64,000 nucleotides of DNA, taken from positions 62,001 through 126,000 of the forward strand of contig NZ_JAVFVR010000005.1 of assembly GCF_030929595.1 (NCBI RefSeq), in the 5' to 3' direction. Under the pieces are notes generated by a model. It worked only from the letters and a program-made list of their open reading frames with translations, was not told the origin of the DNA and did no database searches. Position numbers and translations under genes: made by a program. Of this stretch, positions 16,932 through 26,574 are shown piece by piece (position 1 is the stretch's first letter; the number at the start of each line of letters is the position of its first letter). The DNA comes from Flavobacterium sp. LHD-85 (lineage in GTDB: Bacteria > Bacteroidota > Bacteroidia > Flavobacteriales > Flavobacteriaceae).

Positions 16932-19900
16932 TTAAAATTGGATTTTAATGTTGAAGCTGATGTCTCTTGTAGATGGTAAAGATCCTGTTGAGTAGCCTTG
17001 CAAGTTACCTGCTCCTAATCCTGATTCTGGATCTGCATCTGGTAAGTTTTTGTGTATAATCCAAAGGTTTGTTCCGACAACGCTAAAAGTCATTCCGTTG
17101 ATGAATGTATTTTTTAGTACTTTTTCTGGTAACGAATATGTAATTGCTGTTTGTCTTAGTTTGATATAGCTTGCATCGTATACAAATGCTTCGTCTGGTA
17201 GACCTCTTCTGTAGCCTTGAGCGCCAAATCGGCTTGCTTCAATTCTGGTAGTGTTTACTGAGCCATCAGGATTTACTCCTGGGTTTATAAATCCTCCACT
17301 GTCAGATCCAGAAGTCAATGGATTTCTGATAGGGTTTCCAAGTTCATTTAAATATGCTGTGTCGTCTGGCAGACCTGTTGCTAAACCATAATAACGGTCT
17401 AGTGAGAATATCTGTCCGCCTTTTTGCATGTCGATTAAGAATTCAAGTGAAAAGTTTTTGTATGTGAATTTGTTGTTTAAACCTCCTGTGTAATCTGGAT
17501 TTGCATTTCCAATTGCATTATCAGATGTTGAAGTTTTTATATATTGGCCATTGCTTGGGTCAACAACTCGTTGTCCGTTTAGGTAAGTGTATTTTGTGCC
17601 ATATATTACACCATATGGTTGTCCGACAGCGGCATTTATTGTTACGCCTCCTTGAAAAGATCCTAGTTGTAGATTGTCAATTCCGTCTAAAAGGTCTAGT
17701 ACTTTGTTTCTGTTTCTGGCAAAGTTTAAATTTACTTCCCATGAAAAAGTGTCTGTTTTTATCGGAGTACCATTTAAAGATATTTCAATCCCTTTATTTT
17801 CAATTTCTCCTGCATCAATCAATTCGTATAGGTATCCTGTAGAGGCAGTAAGTCTTAATGGAATTATTTGGTCAATTGAATTTGATTTGTAATAAGAAAA
17901 ATCAAATCCTAATCTCTTTTTGAAGAAAGAAAGTTCTAGACCTGCTTCGTAACTTTTTGTGCGCTCTGGTTTTAGATTCGGGTTGTTTTTGGTATCTTTT
18001 ACCGATGCTGATGCTGCTCCAAATGCTGTATTAACTGCATATGTATCTAGGACTCTGTCAAAACTAGGGCTGTTTCCAACTTCTGCATAATTAAGTCTTA
18101 CTTTTCCAAAAGATAACCAATCTGCTTTTACAAATTTGGAGAATACAAAACTGGTTGAAACGGATGGATAGTAGTAAGTGCTATTTGCTTCTGGAAGAGT
18201 TGAAGAGTGGTCTCTTCTGATTGTCCCTTCAAGAAATAAGTAATCTTGATAACCAAAAGATGCGCTCCCGTAAAGACCGTCTACGCCTATTGCTTCATCT
18301 CTTTCAACAGGTGCTAATAGAGGGCTTACCGTATTTTGTAGTGAATATAATTTTGGTATAGCAAGTCCGCCGTTTGTTGCTGCGAATATCGAATTGTAGT
18401 AGCTTCTTCTAATGTTTACTCCGACAACGCCTTTTAGATTTAGTTTTTCTGTAATGTCTGTGTTGTAGTTTAGCATGAAGTCATAATTGTATTCGCTGAA
18501 TCCAATGTTTTTACGTGAGTAACCTGATGATGCTGGGTTTCTATTAAGAGAGCCGTCGCCACCTCCAGTTCCAATACCAAAATCGACAGGTACACTTCCA
18601 ATTGCTCTTCTTTCTTCTTGTAGTTCGTCATAAGTGTCAACAGAAATTCGGCCAAAAGCATCTAGCCAACTTGCAATTTTATAGTTTAAAGAAACGTTTC
18701 CAATGAATCTGCTTCTGCTATCTGATTCGTAATTTTCATAGCGTTGAAAGTATGGGTTATCCCAAAATGCTGGAGTAGGCTCCTGGTAAGATTTTGGATT
18801 CCATGTTACATTTCGTCCTGTAAGTTCATAAGCTTGTCTTAGACTTTTTATGTCAACATTGGTTTGCCACCATTGTCTAAAATTACCAGCAATATTGTCA
18901 TTGTATCCTGTGCTGTTTCTACCAATTGTACTTGTTTTTGTAAAGTTTCCATACCCGGCTACAGTCAATCTTTCATTGATAAGAGTAGATGCGTTCAAGG
19001 TGAAAGTATTTCTCTTTAAGCTACTGTTTGGCAATAAACCAGTTTGGTCAAGATTATTGGCTCCTAATCTTAGATAGCCGTTTTCCAAACCTTTATCAAT
19101 AGAAATAGAATTGGTAAGAGCTACTGGTTTTTGGAAAAAGGTAATTGGACCATTTTTTGCTGCCACCCAAGGCGTGGCTTTCATATAATTTGGGGATTCT
19201 GGGTAAAAAGCATCCCATTGATAGACCATTAAATTTGGATCAAAAGCTTGCCCATAAGAAGCATCTTCGGTTAATGGAGTTACATTGTCTAGTACTCCGT
19301 CTCCATTTATATCGATACGATCTAAATAGGAATCTTCGTCCGGTCCGTAATAAGGGCCATATCCAGCACCATATTGGTTTTGGTATTTTATAAAAGTGCT
19401 TTTGTCGACAGAGCCAATTGTTACGCCTGAATTAACGGTGATAGAATAGCCTTTAGCTTTTTTATTTCCTTTTTTCGTTGTTATAACAACAACACCATTA
19501 GCGGCTCTTGATCCATAAAGTGCGCTGGCCGCAGAACCTTTAAGTACGTTGATAGATTCGATGTCTTCAGGATTAATGTCTGATGCTGCGCTTCCGTAGT
19601 CATAACCTGCTCCCGATTGTTCCTGATCTCTTGTGTTTGAATTGTTGTTGCTTACAGGAACTCCATCAATAACAAATAGAGCTTGGTTGTTTCCTGTTAG
19701 CGAAGAATTTCCTCTGATTACAATGTTAGTGGAACCTCCAAAGTTTGTTGTTCTTTTTACTTGTACTCCAGAGACTTTTCCTGATATTGCATTTACGAAG
19801 TTGTCGCTTTTAACGGCGGCTAGATTTTCTCCTTTAACTTCTTGAGTTGCATAGCCAAGAGATTTTTTCTCTCTTGATAATCCTAAAGCTGTAACAACAA

Positions 19901-20210
19901 CTCCTTCTAGTTGTTGTGCATCGCTTGATAGTTTAGCATTAATTTTTGTTGAGCTCGCTGGGAATTCTTGGGATTTCATTCCAATGTAGCTAAAAACTAA
20001 AACTTGGCTCGGTGTTGCTTTGATAGAATATTTTCCATCAAAATCTGTTTGTGTTCCAGTTTTTGCTCCTTTTATTAACACACTTACGCCAGGTAATGGC
20101 ATATTTGCATCATCGGTAACAATGCCTGAAACAGTTCTTTCTTGCGCAAAGGTTAGCTGCGCGATTAGTGCTAGTAAAAACACTAAGAATCTGTTAAACT
20201 TTGGTTTCAT
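16932..20210 (-). CDS. SusC/RagA-family TonB-dependent outer-membrane transporter
   Basis: About 1092 residues from ATG 20210 (MKPKFNRFLVFLLALIAQ...). The frame is open a further 34 codons upstream, but the signal peptide fixes this start. Layout: signal peptide ending TFAQ, carboxypeptidase-D-like domain, TonB box LEGVVVTALG, plug with KGSAASALYGSRAANG, and a barrel ending in IQF. The N-terminal ~120 residues almost match the other SusC of this window while the barrel differs strongly. That is the usual pattern of duplicated transporters with divergent substrates. It follows the Omp85-like gene by 88 bases on the same strand. Confidence 0.95.
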   Translation of the reverse strand: MKPKFNRFLVFLLALIAQLTFAQERTVSGIVTDDANMPLPGVSVLIKGAKTGTQTDFDGKYSIKATPSQVLVFSYIGMKSQEFPASSTKINAKLSSDAQQLEGVVVTALGLSREKKSLGYATQEVKGENLAAVKSDNFVNAISGKVSGVQVKRTTNFGGSTNIVIRGNSSLTGNNQALFVIDGVPVSNNNSNTRDQEQSGAGYDYGSAASDINPEDIESINVLKGSAASALYGSRAANGVVVITTKKGNKKAKGYSITVNSGVTIGSVDKSTFIKYQNQYGAGYGPYYGPDEDSYLDRIDINGDGVLDNVTPLTEDASYGQAFDPNLMVYQWDAFYPESPNYMKATPWVAAKNGPITFFQKPVALTNSISIDKGLENGYLRLGANNLDQTGLLPNSSLKRNTFTLNASTLINERLTVAGYGNFTKTSTIGRNSTGYNDNIAGNFRQWWQTNVDIKSLRQAYELTGRNVTWNPKSYQEPTPAFWDNPYFQRYENYESDSRSRFIGNVSLNYKIASWLDAFGRISVDTYDELQEERRAIGSVPVDFGIGTGGGDGSLNRNPASSGYSRKNIGFSEYNYDFMLNYNTDITEKLNLKGVVGVNIRRSYYNSIFAATNGGLAIPKLYSLQNTVSPLLAPVERDEAIGVDGLYGSASFGYQDYLFLEGTIRRDHSSTLPEANSTYYYPSVSTSFVFSKFVKADWLSFGKVRLNYAEVGNSPSFDRVLDTYAVNTAFGAASASVKDTKNNPNLKPERTKSYEAGLELSFFKKRLGFDFSYYKSNSIDQIIPLRLTASTGYLYELIDAGEIENKGIEISLNGTPIKTDTFSWEVNLNFARNRNKVLDLLDGIDNLQLGSFQGGVTINAAVGQPYGVIYGTKYTYLNGQRVVDPSNGQYIKTSTSDNAIGNANPDYTGGLNNKFTYKNFSLEFLIDMQKGGQIFSLDRYYGLATGLPDDTAYLNELGNPIRNPLTSGSDSGGFINPGVNPDGSVNTTRIEASRFGAQGYRRGLPDEAFVYDASYIKLRQTAITYSLPEKVLKNTFINGMTFSVVGTNLWIIHKNLPDADPESGLGAGNLQGYSTGSLPSTRDISFNIKIQF

Positions 20211-20217
20211 ATTTGTC

Positions 20218-20234
20218 AAATATTTTGAATTAGT
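20218..20234 (-). repeat. Leader block shared by the two susC-like genes (copy 2)
   Basis: Identical 17-base block to 14902-14918, here 7 bases upstream of the susC ATG at 20210. On the minus strand the sequence between it and the ATG gives AATATTTG, one mismatch from the -7 box, so part of the block could also be a promoter element. Confidence 0.55.
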
Positions 20235-20298
20235 AATGTAATATTCGTAATTTCTTACTAAAATTCCTAATATTTTGTTAACAGATTTTTGTAATAGA

Positions 20299-21999
20299 TT
20301 AAAATTTAACATTATAACAGATTGTGAGTATACTGTTATAAAATTTTATTTCGGTTTGATTTGTGCTACCATTTGCTATAATTATTTTTAATAAACCATT
20401 TTTTGTTAGTAGTCCTAAACCTACACCAGCGCTAATTAAGCTGTTGAATTTTTCGCTATTTTTTATTGAGGTTTGATCTTGGTAAATTCCATAATCAAGT
20501 ATGGTGTGTATGTATAAATTTGAGCTAAGTAAATATCTGTATTCGGTAATGAATAGATTTGCAATGTTTCCTTGAAGACTATTTTCTGAGAAACCTCGAA
20601 TTGAATTTAATCCTCCAAATCTAAAAAGTTCATTTGTTATGTAATTTTCGCTTTGTAGATATAAGATTTGTGGGTTGATATAGACAAAGTTTTTTTTGTT
20701 TAACTCGAAATTGTATGAGAAATTTAGGTTAGTGTAAAACTGATTTGTTGTTTCTTTAATTTCGGTAGTATTGTTTGCTGTTCTTTTTCCGTAACCAAAT
20801 AATAGATTTGCATATGATTTTCTTAGAAATAGATAGTTGGAATTATTGTTTTTTTTGTATTCTAGGGTGGATGTAAAGTATGAGTTTTTGAAATCACTAA
20901 TTGTTGCGTTATTGGTGTTTTGAATATCGCTTGATTCTGTTGATTGGTATCCTATATATACTTTAGAATTGTAGTTTAAATAATAACCTAGATCTATTGC
21001 GGTTTTTGTGTTTTGAAATGTGCTGTCCTGTTTGAAAATATTTAACTGAGCTTTTATTCCTAGAGCGGTTTTAAAAATGTATGGAACTTCAAGTCTTGTA
21101 TTGAATGTTGTTTGTTTATTGCCATCACTTTTCCAGTACAATGAAAATTGTTCACCTGCATGAAGGGTGTTGATTAAAGAGATGTCTAAATATCCGTTAA
21201 GCTGTATTTTTTTGCTATCATCGTTTGAAAAACCGATATAGCCATCAAAAGTGTTTGCTTTTCTTTTGTCTAAATAGGTGTATACTTTTGTTGAGTCTTT
21301 GGTAAATAAGATTTCTGGGTATTTAGCTTGAGAAACAAACTCAAAATTATTGATGTCGTCAGAAAGTTTTTTAACGGTTTCTTGGTTGAAAGTTTTATTG
21401 ATGTATTTCCTGTTCAGTTGTTTTAATGCTCCTTTTGGAAAATAATCTTTTAAAGAAGGATTTGTATAATTTATAATAATTGAGTTGAGGGTTCTTTTGA
21501 TTTCAGAATCAAAATTTAAGTCAGCGTAAATTGTTGAATTCTTTTTTTTAATGTTTTCAAGTTTGATTTTTGAAAACGCAAAGCCGGCTTTTTCTTTCTC
21601 TGATATTTCTTGGTTTAAGAAATTCTCAAGCTCAGTGTAGGGAATGATTATGCTGTCTTTTGTGTTTTCTTTTGAATTATAAAAAAAACTATTTGCTCCT
21701 ATATATATATGTATTTCCTTGATTTTTGTTTTTAAATCGATCAGAGCAGTATAAGTGGAGTCGTTTGTTTTTTTGTTTTCTAATATTTTAGAATCTGTAT
21801 AGCCTTGTTTTGTGAGTTTGTTTAATACAGCTGAAATTTCGTTATTTAGCGATTTTATGTTAGGGTGTTTTTTTATGTAAAGAATCGAGTCAATGGTTTG
21901 GTTTTGTTTTTTGTTGATTCCATTTATGTTAAGGTAGAAAGATTGCGCAAAACAATTTGATGATAGGAGTAAAATGAATATGTAATATAATTGTTTCAA
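20299..21999 (-). CDS. Omp85-superfamily outer-membrane protein (BamA/TamA/FhaC-like)
   Basis: About 566 residues. It has a Sec signal (LYYIFILLLSSNCFAQ). An N-terminal POTRA-like periplasmic part of roughly 200 residues includes NEISAVLNKLTKQGYTDSKI. A C-terminal beta-barrel carries the Omp85 loop-6 motif FGGLNSIRGF (IRGF at about 467-470) and ends in Phe. There is no ATG near the signal peptide. Two in-frame TTG codons (22005 and 21999) are possible starts, and 21999 gives the cleanest signal peptide. It is too short for BamA itself (about 800-900 residues), so it is an accessory insertase or two-partner-type exporter. It is first in a possible operon with susC/susD. Role unknown. Confidence 0.72.
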   Translation of the reverse strand: MKQLYYIFILLLSSNCFAQSFYLNINGINKKQNQTIDSILYIKKHPNIKSLNNEISAVLNKLTKQGYTDSKILENKKTNDSTYTALIDLKTKIKEIHIYIGANSFFYNSKENTKDSIIIPYTELENFLNQEISEKEKAGFAFSKIKLENIKKKNSTIYADLNFDSEIKRTLNSIIINYTNPSLKDYFPKGALKQLNRKYINKTFNQETVKKLSDDINNFEFVSQAKYPEILFTKDSTKVYTYLDKRKANTFDGYIGFSNDDSKKIQLNGYLDISLINTLHAGEQFSLYWKSDGNKQTTFNTRLEVPYIFKTALGIKAQLNIFKQDSTFQNTKTAIDLGYYLNYNSKVYIGYQSTESSDIQNTNNATISDFKNSYFTSTLEYKKNNNSNYLFLRKSYANLLFGYGKRTANNTTEIKETTNQFYTNLNFSYNFELNKKNFVYINPQILYLQSENYITNELFRFGGLNSIRGFSENSLQGNIANLFITEYRYLLSSNLYIHTILDYGIYQDQTSIKNSEKFNSLISAGVGLGLLTKNGLLKIIIANGSTNQTEIKFYNSILTICYNVKF

Positions 22000-22097
22000 A
22001 TGCAATCGGTTTGTTAGTTAAATGTAAAGCAAATATCTAATGTTTCTTTGTGAAATCATAGATATAAATAATGTTGTTGAAAATTAATGATTTAACG

Positions 22098-22128
22098 TTT
22101 GTATAGTGAAAAATATTTTATACATTTG
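22098..22128 (+). promoter_or_regulatory. Promoter of the str operon (rpsL)
   Basis: TTTG (22098-22101), a 19-base spacer and TACATTTG (22121-22128) match the Bacteroidota TTTG-N19-TAnnTTTG promoter. Predicted transcription start is near 22135, giving a leader of about 45 bases. It begins with a short CCCG/CGGG hairpin (22133-22136 with 22144-22147). Confidence 0.75.
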
Positions 22129-22181
22129 CAACCCCGTAAAAAGCGGGAATTTAATAAACATAATAATTTTTAGTATTAATT

Positions 22182-22565
22182 ATGCCAACAATTCAACAAT
22201 TAGTAAGAACAGGAAGAACTCAGATCACTAAGAAGAGTAAATCGGTTGCTTTAGATTCTTGTCCTCAAAGAAGAGGGGTTTGTACGCGTGTTTACACTAC
22301 TACACCAAAAAAACCAAACTCTGCAATGCGTAAAGTTGCGCGTGTACGTTTGACAAATGGTAATGAGGTGAATGCTTACATCCCAGGAGAAGGACATAAT
22401 CTACAAGAGCACTCGATAGTATTAGTGCGAGGTGGAAGGGTAAAAGATTTACCAGGTGTTAGATATCATATCGTTCGTGGAGCGCTTGATACGTCAGGTG
22501 TTGCAGGAAGAACGCAAAGAAGATCTAAGTACGGTGCTAAACGCCCAAAAGAAGCAAAAAAGTAA
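22182..22565 (+). CDS. rpsL: 30S ribosomal protein S12
   Basis: 127 residues (E. coli 124), a decoding-centre protein. The conserved [11 protein letters not shown] loop is intact with Lys43, and [11 protein letters not shown] has Lys88. These are the residues changed in most streptomycin-resistant mutants, so this allele looks wild type. First gene of rpsL-rpsG-fusA-rpsJ, with a matching promoter just upstream. It is divergent from the Omp85-like gene. Confidence 0.98.
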
Positions 22566-22589
22566 TTTAAAAACTTTTAAGAAAAAGAC

Positions 22590-23066
22590 ATGAGAAAAAG
22601 AGCGGCAAAGAAAAGACCACTTTTACCGGATCCAAGGTTTAATGACCAATTAGTTACACGTTTTGTGAACAACTTAATGTGGGATGGTAAGAAATCTACA
22701 GCTTTTAAAGTATTTTATGATGCAATTGATATCATTGAAACTAAAAAGCAAAATGATGAGAAGACTTCATTGGAGATCTGGAAAGATGCTTTAACAAACG
22801 TTATGCCTCACGTAGAAGTACGTAGCCGTAGAGTTGGTGGAGCTACATTCCAAATTCCAATGCAGATTCGTCCAGACAGAAAAATTTCTATGGCAATGAA
22901 GTGGTTGATACTTTATTCTAGAAGAAGAAATGAAAAATCTATGGCACAGCGTTTAGCTTCTGAGTGTTTAGCAGCTGCTAAAGAAGAAGGTGCTGCAGTT
23001 AAGAAAAGAATGGATACTCACAAAATGGCAGAAGCTAACAAAGCATTCTCTCACTTTAGATTTTAA
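22590..23066 (+). CDS. rpsG: 30S ribosomal protein S7
   Basis: 158 residues (E. coli 156). It nucleates assembly of the 30S head and touches the E-site tRNA. Family signature [14 protein letters not shown] and the Arg-rich [21 protein letters not shown] segment are present. It starts 24 bases after rpsL. In E. coli S7 represses its own operon by binding the rpsL-rpsG gap, but this short gap shows no obvious structure. Confidence 0.98.
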   Translation: MRKRAAKKRPLLPDPRFNDQLVTRFVNNLMWDGKKSTAFKVFYDAIDIIETKKQNDEKTSLEIWKDALTNVMPHVEVRSRRVGGATFQIPMQIRPDRKISMAMKWLILYSRRRNEKSMAQRLASECLAAAKEEGAAVKKRMDTHKMAEANKAFSHFRF

Positions 23067-23076
23067 TTCGTAAGAA

Positions 23077-25233
23077 ATGGCTAGAGATTTAAAATATACA
23101 AGAAATATCGGAATCGCTGCTCATATTGATGCTGGTAAGACAACAACAACTGAGCGTATTCTTTTTTATACTGGAAAGTCACATAAAATTGGTGAGGTGC
23201 ACGATGGTGCTGCAACAATGGACTGGATGGCTCAAGAGCAGGAAAGAGGTATTACAATTACTTCTGCTGCTACAACTTGTACTTGGAACTTCCCAACTGT
23301 ACAAGGTAAAGTTATTCCAGAATCATTGCCTTACCACTTTAATATTATTGATACTCCTGGACACGTTGACTTTACTGTAGAGGTAAACCGTTCTTTACGT
23401 GTACTTGATGGTTTAGTTTTCTTATTTAGTGCTGTTGATGGTGTTGAGCCTCAATCAGAAACTAACTGGAGACTTGCTGATCAATATAGAGTTCCTCGTA
23501 TGGGATTCGTAAATAAAATGGACCGTCAAGGTGCTAACTTCTTGGCTGTATGTGGACAGGTTAAAGATATGTTGAAATCGAATGCGGTTGCAATTACTTT
23601 GCCTATTGGTGATGAAGCAGATTTTAAAGGTATTGTTGACTTAGTTAAAAATCAAGCTATTGTATGGCATGATGAAACTCAAGGGGCTACTTTTGATGTT
23701 GTGGATATCCCAGCTGATATGGTTGATGATGTTAAGCATTACCGTTCTATTCTTATCGAAGAGATTGCAACTTATGATGAAAATCTTTTAGATAAGTACA
23801 TGGAAGATGAAAATTCTATTACTGAAGAAGAAATCAATAACGCTTTAAGAGCGGCTACTATTGATATGGCAATCATTCCAATGCTTGCTGGTTCTTCATT
23901 CAAAAACAAAGGTGTTCAATTTATGTTGGATGCAGTTTGTAAATATTTGCCATCTCCATTAGATAAAGAAGGTATTGAAGGGATTCATCCCGATGATGCT
24001 GAGTTATTAGAAGAAGATCAAACTAAGATCATCCGTAGACCAGATGTAAAAGAGCCGTTCGCTGCTTTGGCATTTAAAATTGCTACTGACCCATTCGTAG
24101 GTCGTTTAGCTTTCTTCCGTGCTTACTCTGGACGTTTAGATGCTGGTTCTTATGTTTTAAATACTCGTTCTGGTAACAAAGAGAGAATCTCTCGTATTTA
24201 CCAAATGCACGCTAACAAACAAAATCCAATCGAATTTATTGAGGCTGGGGATATTGGAGCTGCTGTAGGATTTAAAGATATCAAAACTGGAGATACTTTA
24301 TCTGATGAAAAACATCCAATTATCTTGGAATCTATGAAATTCCCAGAGCCAGTAATTGGTATCGCTATTGAGCCTAAAACTAAAGCGGATGTTGATAAAA
24401 TGGGTATGGCTTTAGCTAAATTAGCTGAAGAGGATCCAACGTTTACTGTAAGAACTGACGAGGCTTCAGGTCAAACTATTATTTCTGGTATGGGTGAGCT
24501 TCACTTAGATATCTTAGTTGATCGTATGAAACGTGAGTTTAAGGTAGAGGTTAATCAAGGTGAGCCGCAAGTAGAGTACAAAGAGGCGTTTACTAAATCT
24601 GCTCAACATAGAGAAACTTACAAAAAACAATCTGGAGGTCGTGGTAAATTCGGTGATATCGTATTTAGAATCGAACCTGCTGATGAAGTTGACGGTAAAG
24701 TTCCTGTAGGATTACAGTTTGTTAATGAGGTAAAAGGTGGTAACGTTCCTAAAGAATATATCCCTGCTGTTGAAAAAGGTTTCCGTGAGGCTATGAAAAC
24801 AGGTCCGTTAGCTGGATATGCTGTTGATAGTTTAAAAGTGACTTTATTAGACGGATCTTTCCATCCTGTGGATTCTGATGCTCTTTCTTTTGAATTAGCT
24901 GCTAGAATGGGTTATAAGGAATCTGGACGTGCTGCTGGAGCTGTTATTCTTGAGCCAATCATGAAAATCGAAGTTATTACTCCTGAAGAAAACATGGGTG
25001 ATATCGTTGGTGACTTGAACCGTCGTAGAGGTCAGGTTAATGATATGGGTGATAGAAATGGTGCTAAAACTATCAAAGCTGATGTGCCTTTATCAGAAAT
25101 GTTTGGTTATGTAACTACATTAAGAACATTATCTTCTGGTAGAGCTACTTCGACAATGGAGTTTTCTCACTATGCAGAAACACCTTCTAATATTTCAGAA
25201 GAGGTAATCAAAAAAGCAAAAGGTAACGCTTAA
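23077..25233 (+). CDS. fusA: Elongation factor G
   Basis: 718-residue translocase GTPase (E. coli 704). GTPase motifs are AHIDAGKT (15-22), effector RGITIT (57-62), DTPGH (92-96) and NKMD (146-149). Domains II-V follow, including the domain IV loop region around [18 protein letters not shown] small insertion after the effector ([17 protein letters not shown]) makes it slightly longer than enterobacterial EF-G. It lies 10 bases after rpsG and before rpsJ. Confidence 0.98.
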   Translation: MARDLKYTRNIGIAAHIDAGKTTTTERILFYTGKSHKIGEVHDGAATMDWMAQEQERGITITSAATTCTWNFPTVQGKVIPESLPYHFNIIDTPGHVDFTVEVNRSLRVLDGLVFLFSAVDGVEPQSETNWRLADQYRVPRMGFVNKMDRQGANFLAVCGQVKDMLKSNAVAITLPIGDEADFKGIVDLVKNQAIVWHDETQGATFDVVDIPADMVDDVKHYRSILIEEIATYDENLLDKYMEDENSITEEEINNALRAATIDMAIIPMLAGSSFKNKGVQFMLDAVCKYLPSPLDKEGIEGIHPDDAELLEEDQTKIIRRPDVKEPFAALAFKIATDPFVGRLAFFRAYSGRLDAGSYVLNTRSGNKERISRIYQMHANKQNPIEFIEAGDIGAAVGFKDIKTGDTLSDEKHPIILESMKFPEPVIGIAIEPKTKADVDKMGMALAKLAEEDPTFTVRTDEASGQTIISGMGELHLDILVDRMKREFKVEVNQGEPQVEYKEAFTKSAQHRETYKKQSGGRGKFGDIVFRIEPADEVDGKVPVGLQFVNEVKGGNVPKEYIPAVEKGFREAMKTGPLAGYAVDSLKVTLLDGSFHPVDSDALSFELAARMGYKESGRAAGAVILEPIMKIEVITPEENMGDIVGDLNRRRGQVNDMGDRNGAKTIKADVPLSEMFGYVTTLRTLSSGRATSTMEFSHYAETPSNISEEVIKKAKGNA

Positions 25234-25243
25234 TTTTAAGAAA

Positions 25244-25549
25244 ATGAGTCAAAAAATCAGAATAAAACTAAAATCTTACGATCACATGTTGGTAGATAAA
25301 TCTGCTGAAAAGATCGTAAAAACAGTAAAAACTACTGGAGCAGTTGTAACAGGTCCAATTCCGTTGCCAACTCACAAAAAACTTTTCACTGTATTGCGTT
25401 CTCCGCACGTTAACAAAAAAGCGAGAGAGCAATTTGAAGTAATGTCATACAAGAGATTGATTGATATTTATTCATCTTCATCTAAAACTATTGATGCTTT
25501 AATGAAACTTGAATTGCCAAGTGGAGTTGAAGTTGAGATCAAAGTATAA
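25244..25549 (+). CDS. rpsJ: 30S ribosomal protein S10 (NusE)
   Basis: 101 residues. It is a 30S head protein and NusE partner in antitermination complexes. Conserved [21 protein letters not shown] start and the [25 protein letters not shown] loop region (given as landmarks) fit. It is placed as last gene of the str transcript, 10 bases after fusA, and followed at once by a strong terminator. In E. coli it heads the S10 operon instead, so its regulation here follows EF-G and S12 rather than rplC. Confidence 0.97.
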
Positions 25550-25571
25550 TTTTTTTTATATTTTTTTATAT

Positions 25572-25604
25572 AAAAAGCGAGACATTTTTTGTCTCGCTTT
25601 TTTT
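25572..25604 (+). terminator. Terminator between rpsJ and rplC
   Basis: Perfect 12-base stem AAAAAGCGAGAC (25572-25583) / GTCTCGCTTTTT (25591-25602), 7-base loop, then a T-run. It is a textbook Rho-independent terminator placed 22 bases after rpsJ. It separates the str unit from the S10-spc-alpha unit. Confidence 0.92.
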
Positions 25605-25855
25605 GTTTTTAAAAGTCGCTTTTTGGATTTTGAGAAGTTAAAGTTTTGTATTTTTTAGAATCTTTTGAATTTTGGTAAAGTCCTTTGTTATAGGGGTGTT
25701 CGAGTTTTTTTTGTTGCGAATTTACTAGCTAATTGTTAAGTGAAAAATATTTTTAGGGTGAATAAATGGGCTTTGGTTTTGGTGTGAATATGGTTTGTTT
25801 TTGTGTTGTTTTGATGCTTGGATTTTGATAATGAGCGATTTAATTTTTGTAACTG
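25605..25855. other. Non-coding gap between rpsJ and rplC
   Basis: No gene seen in the whole 407-base interval 25550-25956. This part of the plus strand is strongly G/T-rich and C-poor, with many TTTTG and TTTGG runs. I find no convincing hairpin or reading frame in it. The promoter and leader of rplC follow. Confidence 0.55.
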
Positions 25856-25887
25856 TTTGGTTTATTCAATTTTAATATCTACTTTTG
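25856..25887 (+). promoter_or_regulatory. Promoter of the S10-spc-alpha operon (rplC)
   Basis: TTTG (25856-25859), 20-base spacer, TACTTTTG (25880-25887): a full match to the phylum consensus. Predicted transcription start near 25894 at the foot of the leader hairpin; rplC begins at 25957. Confidence 0.75.
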
Positions 25888-25890
25888 CAC

Positions 25891-25930
25891 TCCCTGTTTG
25901 GAAATTTCTGTTATTTTCAAATTGAAGGGA
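25891..25930 (+). ncRNA. Candidate ribosomal-protein leader hairpin before rplC
   Basis: TCCCT (25891-25895) pairs with AGGGA (25926-25930). Inside it TTTGGAAAT (25897-25905) pairs with ATTTTCAAA (25913-25921) with one G-U, around a 7-base loop. Internal bases are unpaired on the 3' side (TTGA). It occupies the very 5' end of the predicted mRNA, where L4 regulates the S10 operon in other bacteria. Function here is inferred. Confidence 0.45.
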
Positions 25931-25956
25931 ATTTTAGTAATTAATAATTAATATTT

Positions 25957-26574
25957 ATGTCTGGGTTAATTGGTAAGAAAATCGGCATGACTAGTATTTT
26001 TGACGAAAACGGGAAAAACATTCCTTGTACAGTAATCGAAGCTGGTCCATGCGTTGTTACCCAAGTCAGAACCAACGAGGTTGACGGGTATGAAGCGTTG
26101 CAACTTGGTTTCGATGACAAAAACGAGAAACATTCTACTAAAGCTGCTTTAGGGCACTTTAAAAAAGCTGGAACTGTTGCTAAGAAAAAAGTCGTTGAAT
26201 TCCAAGATTTTGCAACTGAACAAAAATTAGGAGATCTTATTGATGTTACTATTTTTGAAGAAGGAGAATTTGTAGATGTACAAGGTGTGTCTAAAGGTAA
26301 AGGTTTCCAAGGTGTTGTTAAACGTCACGGTTTTGGTGGTGTTGGACAAGCTACTCATGGTCAGCACAACCGTTTAAGAGCGCCAGGTTCTGTAGGAGCT
26401 TCTTCTTATCCATCTAGAGTATTCAAAGGAATGCGTATGGCTGGAAGAATGGGAGGAGAAAATGTAAAAGTTCAAAACCTTAGAGTTTTAAAAGTAGTTG
26501 CTGAGAAGAATCTACTTGTTGTTAAAGGATGTATTCCTGGGCATAAAAACTCTTATGTAATCATTCAGAAGTAA
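25957..26574 (+). CDS. rplC: 50S ribosomal protein L3
   Basis: 205 residues (E. coli 209). An early-assembly protein whose loop reaches the peptidyl-transferase centre. [17 protein letters not shown] start and the long loop [15 protein letters not shown]...[12 protein letters not shown] are typical. First gene of the large operon. Its stop and the rplD start overlap by one base (TAATG), suggesting coupled translation. Confidence 0.98.
   Translation: MSGLIGKKIGMTSIFDENGKNIPCTVIEAGPCVVTQVRTNEVDGYEALQLGFDDKNEKHSTKAALGHFKKAGTVAKKKVVEFQDFATEQKLGDLIDVTIFEEGEFVDVQGVSKGKGFQGVVKRHGFGGVGQATHGQHNRLRAPGSVGASSYPSRVFKGMRMAGRMGGENVKVQNLRVLKVVAEKNLLVVKGCIPGHKNSYVIIQK

Noticed and set aside
17501..17892. Plus-strand frames of up to 113 codons inside the second susC
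   Set aside because: They lie antisense to a well-conserved TonB-dependent barrel and have no independent support.
22133..22147. CCCG/CGGG hairpin at the start of the rpsL leader as a ribosomal-protein riboregulator
   Set aside because: Only four base pairs; too small to claim a regulatory RNA without covariation.
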